Positions 26,161-33,461 of a stretch of DNA of 42,240 bases are shown here, one piece after another. Position numbers and translations under genes: made by a program. A model generated the notes under the pieces. The model was not told the origin of the DNA and ran no database searches. It worked only from the letters and a program-made list of their open reading frames with translations. Each line of letters starts with the position of its first letter. The first letter of the stretch is position 1. The stretch is from Phycisphaerae bacterium (GTDB lineage: Bacteria > Planctomycetota > Phycisphaerae > Sedimentisphaerales > Anaerohalosphaeraceae), in contig JAIPFN010000005.1 of NCBI GenBank assembly GCA_021736615.1, positions 1 through 42,240 of the forward strand, read 5' to 3'.

Positions 26161-26847
26161 CTATTTCGCGGTGTAGATCAAATATAGTCCAAAAATTATG
26201 ATCAAAACTCCGCAAATCCGCTTTACGATAGTCGCTGTGTTTGTTTTATTGTTAAAATTTATATACCGCTGGCTGAGCTGACCGAAAGTGCCGGCAAGAA
26301 CGATCACCCCGCAATGCCCCAGCCCGTAAAGAACCACCAGCGACACTCCATAGGCCGGCTGAAAAGTTACCACTGCAAGAACAGGTGCCATAAACGCGAA
26401 AGTACACGGCCCCAGTGCGATTCCGAATATCAAGCCCAGCGATAATGCACCAAGCAGGTTCTTGCGATTAACATTCATCTTACCGGCCCCGGACCATGGC
26501 AGCGTAATAACTTCCAGAAGCACAAGTCCAAACACAAAAAAGACGGCTGCGACGGCGTAGTTTGCCCATGGGCCTACATGCCCTGTTATCCTGCCTGCCG
26601 CATGCGTTACCGCTCCGATGGATGCGATACTGAAGAATATACCCAGCGAAAAAAACGTCGATATCCAGAACGCCCTTTTTGTGGTGATCTCTTTTTGTTG
26701 ACCGACATATCCGACCACCAGCGGAATACTCGCAAGATGACATGGGCTAAGAACCACGCTAAGAACACCCCATGCGAACGCGACGCCTAAAGCGAGTAAA
26801 GCCTGCCCTTCAAGAGCATTGCTCATATATGTAAAAAGATGCTGCAT
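26161..26847 (-). CDS. ccdA: CcdA/DsbD-type transmembrane thiol-electron carrier
   Basis: The 228-residue protein has about six hydrophobic segments. Two conserved cysteines sit in LSPCHLASIPLVVGY (about residue 35) and LGPCTFAFMAPVL, the pattern of CcdA. CcdA passes reducing power from cytoplasmic thioredoxin across the inner membrane to an extracytoplasmic thioredoxin. That partner is encoded directly upstream: the thioredoxin gene's TAA overlaps this ATG by one base (TAATG), so the two are translationally coupled. It is the last gene of the redox/permease cluster. Confidence 0.9.
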   Translation of the reverse strand: MQHLFTYMSNALEGQALLALGVAFAWGVLSVVLSPCHLASIPLVVGYVGQQKEITTKRAFWISTFFSLGIFFSIASIGAVTHAAGRITGHVGPWANYAVAAVFFVFGLVLLEVITLPWSGAGKMNVNRKNLLGALSLGLIFGIALGPCTFAFMAPVLAVVTFQPAYGVSLVVLYGLGHCGVIVLAGTFGQLSQRYINFNNKTNTATIVKRICGVLIIIFGLYLIYTAK

Positions 26848-27377
26848 TATTTAGCCTCTGACAGATCTACGCCAAGTTCCTTCCATTTCGCCAGGATGTC
26901 TTCTTTTGGGAAAAACCCGACATGCCTGAAAAGTTCCGTGCCGTCGGATGCGAAAAATATTTGAGTCGGGATAGTCTGAATTTTGTATTTCCTTCCAGCC
27001 GACTCATCGGCCCAGACGTCGATAAACTCAACCAGCATCGAACCTTCATACTCGATCGTTAACTCGTCGATGATCCGCTTCATCATCTTACAAGGTATGC
27101 AGTTAACCGAACCAAGTTCCAGCAGCCGGGGCAATTTAGCCGCAGCCAAAGCCTTTTCGCTAATTGCCTCCGCGGCGGCTTTGTCCGGATTATTTACCAC
27201 AACTGCTTGAAGGTCTTTGGATTTGGTACCAGTTTCGCTGCCCAGAGGTTCATCAATATTTTTATTTATCGTAACGTCGCCATCAGGTTTGGGTTCTATT
27301 GTGGACCTTAGCTGCTTTGTAGCGACGACCGCACCAATCGCTATAAGCAAAACTACTACTGTCAGAACATTCTTCAT
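26847..27377 (-). CDS. Membrane-anchored thioredoxin-fold protein
   Basis: The 176-residue protein has an N-terminal signal anchor (about 3-20) and an Ala-rich linker. A thioredoxin fold carries the active site NCIPC (Cys93 and Cys96), with the family's cis-proline strand as IQTIPTQIFF. It should face the periplasm and take electrons from CcdA, whose gene overlaps its stop codon. Thioredoxins with CxPC sites next to CcdA usually reduce cysteines of secreted or metal-handling proteins. A paralogue with CPPC lies at 29795; it also ends in a WKELGV segment, so the two probably arose by duplication. Confidence 0.88.
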   Translation of the reverse strand: MKNVLTVVVLLIAIGAVVATKQLRSTIEPKPDGDVTINKNIDEPLGSETGTKSKDLQAVVVNNPDKAAAEAISEKALAAAKLPRLLELGSVNCIPCKMMKRIIDELTIEYEGSMLVEFIDVWADESAGRKYKIQTIPTQIFFASDGTELFRHVGFFPKEDILAKWKELGVDLSEAK

Positions 27378-27439
27378 TTGCCTGGCCTTTCGTTTCTTCT
27401 GTTATTACTGTTAGAAAAGTTGTTGGCTGGAAGCTCACA

Positions 27440-27673
27440 CTACGCCAGCATTTCTTTAATCTCGTCAACCTTTGGCACCTTGCCGGAAATCTTCACCTGG
27501 CCGTCGATAACCAATGCAGGTGTTACCATCACGCCAAACTTCATTATCTCATTAATATCGGCTACTTTTTCAAGTTCGTACTCAATCCCCAGTTCTGTTG
27601 CAGCAGCATTAGCATTTTCTGTCAATTTTTTGCATTTCGGACAGCCAGTTCCAAGTATCTGAATCTTTATCAT
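27440..27673 (-). CDS. Small redox-active disulfide protein (MTH895/TM0996 type)
   Basis: The 77-residue protein is a minimal glutaredoxin-like fold starting MIKIQILGTGCPKCKKL. Its active site is CPKC (Cys11 and Cys14), and it has MVTPALVIDG as the cis-Pro strand. This family often sits beside UPF0718/ArsP-like permeases, as here. AAAGGAG precedes the ATG at good spacing. It probably relays thiol electrons within the same system as the neighbouring thioredoxin and CcdA. Confidence 0.9.
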   Translation of the reverse strand: MIKIQILGTGCPKCKKLTENANAAATELGIEYELEKVADINEIMKFGVMVTPALVIDGQVKISGKVPKVDEIKEMLA

Positions 27674-27831
27674 TTTTTGTCTCCTTTGATATAATTATTA
27701 AATATGGCTCTCATCCAGTAAAGTTGGTGATGTCATCGTTTGAAATCACCATAAACCCTTACCTTTTAAAGCCTTACTAGTGCATAAAGTCATTACTATA
27801 TTTCATGTCGATACTGATTCGCTTTTTGCCA

Positions 27832-27846
27832 TCCGCCAAAGGCGGA
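27832..27846. repeat. Palindrome TCCGCC-AAA-GGCGGA
   Basis: Perfect 6-bp arms with a three-base centre. It lies within a larger imperfect hairpin whose outer arms are CTTTTTGC and GCAAAAAAG. It looks like a dispersed intergenic repeat. Confidence 0.55.
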
Positions 27847-27939
27847 CTTCGCTTAACTCAGCAAAAAAGAGGAAAAGAGAGGGCCACAGAGATTGATAAT
27901 AATGTTCTTGTCTTATCTCTCTTGTATTCTCATTTTCCG

Positions 27940-27964
27940 GAGCCTGCCCTGAGCTTGCCGAAGC
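27940..27964. repeat. CCTGAGCTTG-type dispersed intergenic element
   Basis: The stretch reads GAGCCTGCCCTGAGCTTGCC followed by GAAGC. It resembles a short sequence seen in the intergenic regions of many environmental bacterial genomes. Only one copy is seen in this window. Confidence 0.45.
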
Positions 27965-28040
27965 GCGGCTAAATAACCGTATAATAACCGTAAAAGCTGC
28001 CAATCATCAGATCGGCCCGGAAAAAATATTTTTGCTTTAT

Positions 28041-28075
28041 AATTTGTCATTTTCATTTTTACATTTTCATTTTTG
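28041..28075. repeat. Solo copy of the AT-rich repeat that flanks the four-helix-bundle gene
   Basis: The stretch starts AATTTGTCATTTTC and continues with ATTTTTACATTTTC. It matches the reverse complement of 40293-40324 over about 34 bases with only a few differences. Here no gene is attached. Confidence 0.6.
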
Positions 28076-28222
28076 ATTTATCTGCCAATTTTCAACAACT
28101 TTATTGGAGTTGAACCTTAATTATTATCCTTCAAAGCGTTCCTTAATTCAAGCCGAGAGTTTGTCGCGCCTGCTTCGGAAAACTCCACTTCAATTGTTAT
28201 ATTTCTCATTGGATACTGGATT

Positions 28223-29206
28223 CTATAAGAAATTAATCATATTAAAAATCCAGCCAACCGAGGTGAACATTACCAGCAGCAGCAAAAAGAAAATCAACAA
28301 TAATTTCGGTTTCATGACCTGCTTTAGCATCATAAACTCAGGGAAACTGGCTGCCACAGTACTCATCATAAACGCCAGTGTTGTCCCAACCGGTAAGCCC
28401 TTTCTCAACAATGACTCGGCAACGGGAATTACGCCGCTGGCATTGGAATACAGCGGAATACCCATCAGCGTCGCCAGGGGAACGGTCCACCATTGACCGG
28501 CACCGAGATATTTCGCCACAAATTGTTCCGGTACAAATCCATGCAGAGCCGCACCCAGTCCCACACCGATCAATACCCATTTCCAGACACGGCTGAAAAT
28601 CGTTTTTAACTCATCCCGGGCAAATTCATGACGATCATGGAATGTCATTTTGATTCTTTTTCTATCTGAAACACCTGCCTTAACATTAAGTTTGCGAGTT
28701 GAGGCGACTAATGCCGTCAGATATTTCTCTGCTTTGATAAGGTCTATAAATGCCCCGCCGATAACTCCGGCACCAATTCCCACCACAATGTAACTGATTG
28801 TAAACTTCACGCCCAACAGACCGCCCAGCAACACAATTGCCACTTCATTAATAATCGGTGAAGTAATCAAAAACGACATCGTAATTCCAATTGGGATGCG
28901 GGCTTGTGTAAAACCCAAAAACAATGGAATGCTCGAACAAGAGCAAAAAGGCGTAACCGCACCAAATGCTGCAGCAATAACATAGCCGAATATACGGTGT
29001 TTGCCGCTCAGATAGTCCCGTACACGCTCAATATCCAGAGCGGCTCGTACCCAGGCGATCACATAGATCATCACGATCAGCAAAGCAAAGATTTTCGTAG
29101 TATCTTCAATAAAAAAATGTAGACTTCCTGACAGTTGTGAATCCGGCGACATGCCGAACAGACGATAGATAATCAAATCTGCCAGTTTTGTAAAAATCGA
29201 TAACAT
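28223..29206 (-). CDS. UPF0718/ArsP-like permease
   Basis: This membrane protein has about eight helices in two halves. It has the family hallmark TPFCSCSSIPLFLGF, with the vicinal cysteines CSC, followed by FLITSPIINEVAIVLLGG, and a matching second-half motif with IPLYSNASGVIPVAESLL. A basic cytoplasmic loop lies between the halves. Members export metals, metalloids or organoarsenicals. The adjacent ArsR regulator and thiol-redox genes favour a thiophilic substrate such as arsenic or a heavy metal, but the ion is not proven. I chose the ATG at 29204-29206 over a TTG at 29218; neither has a strong ribosome site. Confidence 0.87.
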   Translation of the reverse strand: MLSIFTKLADLIIYRLFGMSPDSQLSGSLHFFIEDTTKIFALLIVMIYVIAWVRAALDIERVRDYLSGKHRIFGYVIAAAFGAVTPFCSCSSIPLFLGFTQARIPIGITMSFLITSPIINEVAIVLLGGLLGVKFTISYIVVGIGAGVIGGAFIDLIKAEKYLTALVASTRKLNVKAGVSDRKRIKMTFHDRHEFARDELKTIFSRVWKWVLIGVGLGAALHGFVPEQFVAKYLGAGQWWTVPLATLMGIPLYSNASGVIPVAESLLRKGLPVGTTLAFMMSTVAASFPEFMMLKQVMKPKLLLIFFLLLLVMFTSVGWIFNMINFL

Positions 29207-29227
29207 ACAAATACCCAATAAAAATAT

Positions 29228-29345
29228 GTACCGCCAGCATCTTGCAGGCTTTGTTCCTGTAGTGTCGGCATCCTGCCGACATCGTTTTTATTATGTAGGC
29301 TTCAAGCCTACATTACATACTGCAAAAGCTACGGGCTTCAAGCCC
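29228..29345. repeat. Cluster of palindromic intergenic repeats between permease and arsR
   Basis: Three perfect palindromes lie in a row: GTCGGCA-TCC-TGCCGAC (29264-29280), TGTAGGCTT-C-AAGCCTACA (29294-29312) and GGGCTT-C-AAGCCC (29333-29345). A degenerate related piece, GTACCGCCAGCATCTTGCAG, starts at 29228. The first palindrome is nearly the reverse complement of 32260-32280. They could fold in the arsR-permease transcript. Confidence 0.7.
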
Positions 29346-29355
29346 CTGCTACTTG

Positions 29356-29691
29356 TTATTTTTCAATATGCTCAAGCAACTGCATTTCATCCCGAAGCTG
29401 CTCGGCAAGAACCTCGGTAACGCACGAAATAAAATTCAGCACGCACGGTGTCTTCAGCCGGTATATCATCTTCAAACCCTCCTTGCGCGAATCGAGCACG
29501 CCGGAACTGACCATCACAGACAAATGCCTGGAAACATTCGACCGTTCGGCACCGATAAAGTCAGCAATATCGCAAACGCACTGCTCACCATCCTTAAGAA
29601 AATCAATAACAGCAATCCGCAAAGGATGTGCAATAGACTTAAAAATCTCAGCCTGCTTTTCAAACAAAATCCGCTTTTTTTCGTCCATCAT
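29356..29691 (-). CDS. ArsR/SmtB-family metal-responsive repressor
   Basis: The 111-residue protein is a winged-helix ArsR member: KQAEIFKSIAHPLRIAVIDFLKDGEQCVCDIADFIGAERSNVSRHLSVMVSSGVLDSRKEG. The CVC pair at the start of the recognition-helix region matches the thiol site used by ArsR-type arsenite or cadmium sensors; further Cys are in TPCVLNFISC. It likely represses the permease operon until a thiophilic metal binds. AAAGG precedes the two tandem ATG codons. It is the first gene after a terminator and heads the permease, redox protein, thioredoxin and CcdA genes. Confidence 0.92.
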   Translation of the reverse strand: MMDEKKRILFEKQAEIFKSIAHPLRIAVIDFLKDGEQCVCDIADFIGAERSNVSRHLSVMVSSGVLDSRKEGLKMIYRLKTPCVLNFISCVTEVLAEQLRDEMQLLEHIEK

Positions 29692-29742
29692 ATTAAACCT
29701 TTATTAAGTTACTGCGTGACCATATACTCACATAATAACAAA

Positions 29743-29782
29743 TAAGAAAACCGGATGCAAGAAAAAAAATCATGCAACCGGT
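29743..29782 (-). terminator. Likely rho-independent terminator after the thioredoxin gene
   Basis: On the minus strand ACCGGTTGCA pairs with TGCATCCGGT (one mismatch) around a T-rich loop, followed by TTTTCTTATT. It lies 13 bases past the thioredoxin stop and would isolate it from the arsR operon. Confidence 0.65.
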
Positions 29783-29794
29783 AAAATTTTTTAT

Positions 29795-30208
29795 TTACTC
29801 TTTGATTACGCCTAGTTCTTTCCACTTGTTCAGGATTTCTTCTTTTGGGGTGTATCCTATGGTTCTGGCCAGTTCGTTGCTGTCTTTATCGTAGAAGATC
29901 AGCGTTGGAGCTGCTTGTATGCTATATTCCCTCGCAAGATCAGGATTAACTACCGTGTCTATGTAAGCAATTGCAAAGTCTTCCGAATACTCTTTATCCA
30001 GTGATTTAAGGATAGGTTTCATCATTTTGCAGGGCGGGCAAGCCTGAAAACCGAACTCAACGAGCATCGGCAAACCGCGATTCTTGGCCTTTTCAAAGTC
30101 AAATTTCTCGACAAAAGCATTGTGTTTGAAATAACTGTTGATAAATATTGCGACAAAAACCAATATAATCCCGGCGGCGATTAATAGGTTTTTTTGACCT
30201 GATTTCAT
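29795..30208 (-). CDS. Membrane-anchored thioredoxin-fold protein (CPPC)
   Basis: The 137-residue protein has an N-terminal membrane anchor (LLIAAGIILVFVAIFINSYF, about 8-27). A thioredoxin domain follows, with FGFQACPPCKMMKPIL as the active site and IQAAPTLIFYD as the cis-Pro strand. It ends TIGYTPKEEILNKWKELGVIKE, resembling the protein at 26847. It probably acts on the outer face of the membrane. The ATG at 30206-30208 follows GGAGAATAG; an earlier in-frame start would read back into the PLD gene. It follows the PLD-like gene by 55 bp. Confidence 0.88.
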   Translation of the reverse strand: MKSGQKNLLIAAGIILVFVAIFINSYFKHNAFVEKFDFEKAKNRGLPMLVEFGFQACPPCKMMKPILKSLDKEYSEDFAIAYIDTVVNPDLAREYSIQAAPTLIFYDKDSNELARTIGYTPKEEILNKWKELGVIKE

Positions 30209-30263
30209 ACTATTCTCCAATTTTGAGTAATACAACAGTATCGACGGCAAGGACTGACTGGCC

Positions 30264-31835
30264 CTACCACGACACATAACCCCACTTTTCACCGTCGAGC
30301 CACTTGCTCATCCCGGCGTGTTTTTCGTATTTCCCCTCATACTTAATTGTATAGACCAGACCATCGGAGTTGGTCCAGAATTTATCAAAAATTCCGTTAA
30401 ATTTGCCGCAAACACCCTTAGCATCCTTTAAACTGACATTTGACTCCATGTTAATATCTTTAAGATTCTTTCCCGTCCAGTTAGCCGACCCCGTTATGAC
30501 CTCATACTTATCGGCTTTTGGGTTGGTTATCGACATAATTTTTGCGTGATTTTGCTCGCCATGCGTATCATACCAGCGAATTTCGATGTTTAGACCTAAG
30601 TCTTTTTTCTTTTGCATCAAATACGCGGCAACCTGACGATTCGGCGTTCCATCTTTGATCTTGCCGAAAGCGTCCTTACTGGGATCCAGAATCAGCCGAA
30701 CGGGTTTCTTGACCCTCCCCGCCGCATCGGCAATTGCGTCAACAACCTCTATATCAGACAGATAGAACATTTGTATGCGAATCTCATCATCGTCTTTGGC
30801 GGCCGCTAATAATCGCAAAATCTCGCGACGAATCTGCCCTTCGGTGATATAACGAACCCCAATCGGCGTTTTTTTACTCTTGAAACCCGCCAAATATGAG
30901 CTTGTCTTAAAAGCAGGAAGCTTATCTTTAAGAAAACTCTCCCTGTACTTGGCCGATGGGTCCGACCAATAGGCATAATCGAGCTTGATGCTTAGCTCTA
31001 CATCGGCGCGGATATTCATATAGATATATTTTGCAAAGTCGCCCTTTACCGAGATCGAATAGTTGGCAGAGCCGGCGCTGGCATTATGCGGATTTGCCGA
31101 TGAGACCAGGGCCTCATAAGTATCACCGGAGTCGGTTACCAGGAGTTTTCGATGATTAGCTTTGATCGCGGCGGCGTTCCAGAGTGCTTCGATGGATATT
31201 CCATCCTCGTCGAGATCGTTCTTAATGGGGATTTTAGGGCTGGCAACAACGCTAAGCACCTTGCTGACGACCCCGAAGGACAAATTATCAGCTAGCCGCA
31301 AACCATCGCGCAACGTCTCGCCAACACCAAGGGCGGTTGCACTATTGGTCGAGACCAGATCGGAATAAAAAATATCGGCTCCGCTAGCCGACAAACGCTT
31401 GACCGCAGGTCCGCGACGGTTATTGTATGCCCTATTAATAGGATCGAGCATGATAACCACGGAAAAATCCGGATTTTCACTTCGTTTTTTCACCAGCAGA
31501 TCGGTCAGCTTGGAGACAATGTCCATCTCCGGTTTGCCCTCTGCGTAAAGGACATCGAATAAAAATACCGAAGCGAGGACGACCTCATCGGCGTTTTCGA
31601 TCATATCAAGGGCCTTTTCACCGATGGAGAGCTTTGCGATACGTTTTTTTTGGGCAGGGTCAAAACCGCAATATGAGGCCTGCAGATCGATGTCGGTGGG
31701 GGAAACATAATACCACGGTGAGCAAACAGCAAGGCGGCTGGGGACAAAATCAACCTGCTCGGAATCAGCCGAAAAACACACTGCCCCTACCGCGAGCAGG
31801 AAAATGGCAACCAATATATATCTTCCCTTTTCCAT
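30264..31835 (-). CDS. Secreted phospholipase D-like protein with two HxK motifs
   Basis: The 523-residue protein has a signal peptide (about 1-23, cleaving after CFSA). Two PLD half-sites are present: HRK at 228-230 with Asp235, and HAK at 430-432 followed by GSANWT (about 449-454). The second lacks the usual Asp, so full catalysis is not certain. PLD-superfamily enzymes cleave phosphodiesters of lipids or nucleic acids; the substrate here is unknown. The start is the ATG at 31833-31835, before the signal peptide; the frame stays open upstream to 31973 without a signal. It is followed by a thioredoxin gene on the same strand. Confidence 0.85.
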   Translation of the reverse strand: MEKGRYILVAIFLLAVGAVCFSADSEQVDFVPSRLAVCSPWYYVSPTDIDLQASYCGFDPAQKKRIAKLSIGEKALDMIENADEVVLASVFLFDVLYAEGKPEMDIVSKLTDLLVKKRSENPDFSVVIMLDPINRAYNNRRGPAVKRLSASGADIFYSDLVSTNSATALGVGETLRDGLRLADNLSFGVVSKVLSVVASPKIPIKNDLDEDGISIEALWNAAAIKANHRKLLVTDSGDTYEALVSSANPHNASAGSANYSISVKGDFAKYIYMNIRADVELSIKLDYAYWSDPSAKYRESFLKDKLPAFKTSSYLAGFKSKKTPIGVRYITEGQIRREILRLLAAAKDDDEIRIQMFYLSDIEVVDAIADAAGRVKKPVRLILDPSKDAFGKIKDGTPNRQVAAYLMQKKKDLGLNIEIRWYDTHGEQNHAKIMSITNPKADKYEVITGSANWTGKNLKDINMESNVSLKDAKGVCGKFNGIFDKFWTNSDGLVYTIKYEGKYEKHAGMSKWLDGEKWGYVSW

Positions 31836-32230
31836 ATACAAATAATACCACAAACAATAGCGAATTACCAGCGCGAGCAAGTTTTTTGATTCATTCAAAT
31901 AGTTCCATTTTAGTTGTGCGGGCATTGTAGATTCGTCGGTTAGGGTTTGCTGATCTTCATAAGAGAATGACAATGAGTGTTTTTCGTGGGTCTGTACAGT
32001 TAACGCCTCGAAAAACTTTACCGTTGCTTTACCGTTATTATACCACTTTTGAGTTTGTGCGACTTAGAATGCCCGTATTGTCTTTTTGGTACTGCGATTA
32101 GTGGCTTTTGGCGGGGCTTTCCTAAAACTACAAACTAAGTAGGCCTATTATTTATGTTTTTTCAGCATATCCGTAAAACCTCAAAAGCCAAGGATTATTC
32201 TGGTAGGTGAACCCTCGTTTCATTACATTG

Positions 32231-32275
32231 TTCTTCGGAGATATTGCCCGAAGAAGTCATCGGCAAGATGCCGAC
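32231..32275. repeat. Two adjacent palindromes upstream of purC
   Basis: TTCTTCGG and CCGAAGAA (32231-32255) have perfect 8-bp arms around nine bases. TCGGCA-AGA-TGCCGA (32260-32274) follows at once. The reverse complement of the second, with flanks, reads GTACTGTCGGCATCTTGCCG, nearly the same as the palindrome at 29261-29280. Confidence 0.65.
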
Positions 32276-32291
32276 AGTACAGAGTTGGCTC

Positions 32292-32320
32292 TTGACATGG
32301 CTTCTATATCATACTAATAT
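32292..32320 (+). promoter_or_regulatory. Sigma70-type promoter of purC
   Basis: TTGACA (32292-32297) and TAATAT (32315-32320) are separated by the ideal 17 bases. The purC start codon is about 40 bases downstream. No purine operator or riboswitch is recognisable in the short leader. Confidence 0.75.
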
Positions 32321-32362
32321 AGTCGGCTGATATTTTAACTTATATAGTTTTAGGAGATAATG

Positions 32363-33262
32363 ATGGCAAACGTAATTTTGCAAACAGAAATACCGGGTGT
32401 TGATGTAAGACACGGCAAGGTTCGTGACATCTATGATCTTGGCGATAAACTGATCATCGCGGCATCGGACAGGCTTAGCGCTTTCGATGTTATAATGAAG
32501 ACGGGCATCCCCAACAAGGGTGTTTTGCTTACGCAGATTTCGAAGTTCTGGTTTAAGTATCTTGAGGGCACGGTTGAGAACCATCTTATCTCAGATGATG
32601 TCAGCGAGTTTCCCTCTCCGTTCTGCAATTATAAAGAGCAACTGCAAGGCCGCAGCATGCTCATCAAAAAGACCGAGGTTCTTCCCGTTGAGTGTATCGT
32701 AAGAAGTTACATCACCGGTTCCGGATGGAAGGAATACCAGCGCGAAGGTACGATCTGCGGAATCAAACTACCGGCAGGCCTAAAGCAATGCGAAAAACTC
32801 GCAGAGCCGATCTTTACCCCTTCGTCAAAAGCCGAGCAAGGTGAACACGATGAGAACATCAGCTTTGAAGAAAGCATTAATATCATCGGCCGCGATGCAG
32901 CTGAATATGTTCGCGACAAGAGCATCGAGATTTTTAACAAGGCCAGTGCCTATGCCGAGAGCAAAGGCATCATCCTCGCCGATACAAAATTCGAGTGGGG
33001 CGTTATCGACAACAAGATCATCCTGATCGACGAAATATTTACACCGGACTCTTCACGTTTCTGGCCTGCCGACAAATACGAAGCCGGCCGCGATCAGGAC
33101 AGCTATGACAAACAGTTCGTACGAAACTACCTTGAAGAGATCAACTTCGACAAGAGTGGACCTGGCGTGGAACTGCCGGATGAGATTGTCGAAAAAACAC
33201 TGGAAAAATATGTAGAAGCATACGAAGTACTGACCGGGAAAAAATTCGTACCAGTAAGATAA
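32363..33262 (+). CDS. purC: SAICAR synthase (phosphoribosylaminoimidazole-succinocarboxamide synthase)
   Basis: This protein of about 299 residues joins aspartate to CAIR in an ATP-dependent step of purine synthesis. Family segments are in order: GKVRDIYDLGDKLIIAASDRLSAFDV, PVECIVRSYITGSGWKEYQREGTICG, FTPSSKAEQGEHDENISFEE, KFEWGVIDNKIILIDEIFTPDSSRFW and SYDKQFVRNYLEE. This is the longer class also found in yeast Ade1. AGGAG lies before two tandem ATG codons (32360 and 32363); spacing favours the second. It has its own promoter and is followed by a long inverted repeat. Confidence 0.97.
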   Translation: MANVILQTEIPGVDVRHGKVRDIYDLGDKLIIAASDRLSAFDVIMKTGIPNKGVLLTQISKFWFKYLEGTVENHLISDDVSEFPSPFCNYKEQLQGRSMLIKKTEVLPVECIVRSYITGSGWKEYQREGTICGIKLPAGLKQCEKLAEPIFTPSSKAEQGEHDENISFEESINIIGRDAAEYVRDKSIEIFNKASAYAESKGIILADTKFEWGVIDNKIILIDEIFTPDSSRFWPADKYEAGRDQDSYDKQFVRNYLEEINFDKSGPGVELPDEIVEKTLEKYVEAYEVLTGKKFVPVR

Positions 33263-33291
33263 TACGACAAAACCACAGAGATGTGTTTTTC

Positions 33292-33444
33292 AAATCCGAA
33301 GCACGAAATCCGAAATACGAAACAAGTACGAATATCAAAATTCAAATGTTCAAAACCTTTCTGACTAAGTCAGGATGAGGTTTTGAATTTCCGAAATTTG
33401 GATTTTGAATTTGTTTCTGATTTCGATATTCGAGTTTCGGATTT
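33292..33444. repeat. Long imperfect inverted repeat (two 66-bp arms)
   Basis: The left arm (33292-33357) begins AAATCCGAAGCACGAAATCC and ends TTCAAAACC. The right arm (33379-33444), read on the other strand, begins AAATCCGAAACTCGAATATC and ends TTCAAAACC. The centre has a small hairpin CTGACT-A-AGTCAG. Seven T residues follow on the plus strand. It may act as a strong hairpin after purC or be a MITE-like repeat. Confidence 0.8.
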
Positions 33445-33461
33445 TTTTAATGAGATGGAAA

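Larger units (their letters stand above)
27674..28222. other. 549-bp gap inside the redox/permease cluster, rich in repeats
   Basis: No gene is supported; an open frame at 27803-28003 (-) has no family features. The gap holds three repeat elements listed separately: a TCCGCC palindrome, a CCTGAGCTTG-type element and a solo AT-rich repeat. Confidence 0.5.
31836..32359. other. Divergent intergenic region between the PLD-like gene and purC
   Basis: No gene is supported in this stretch of about 520 bp. It contains two palindromes (32231-32275) and the purC promoter (32292-32320). Confidence 0.5.

Noticed and set aside
27803..28003. Small open frame in the repeat-rich gap
   Set aside because: It runs through two intergenic repeats and has no ribosome site or family resemblance.
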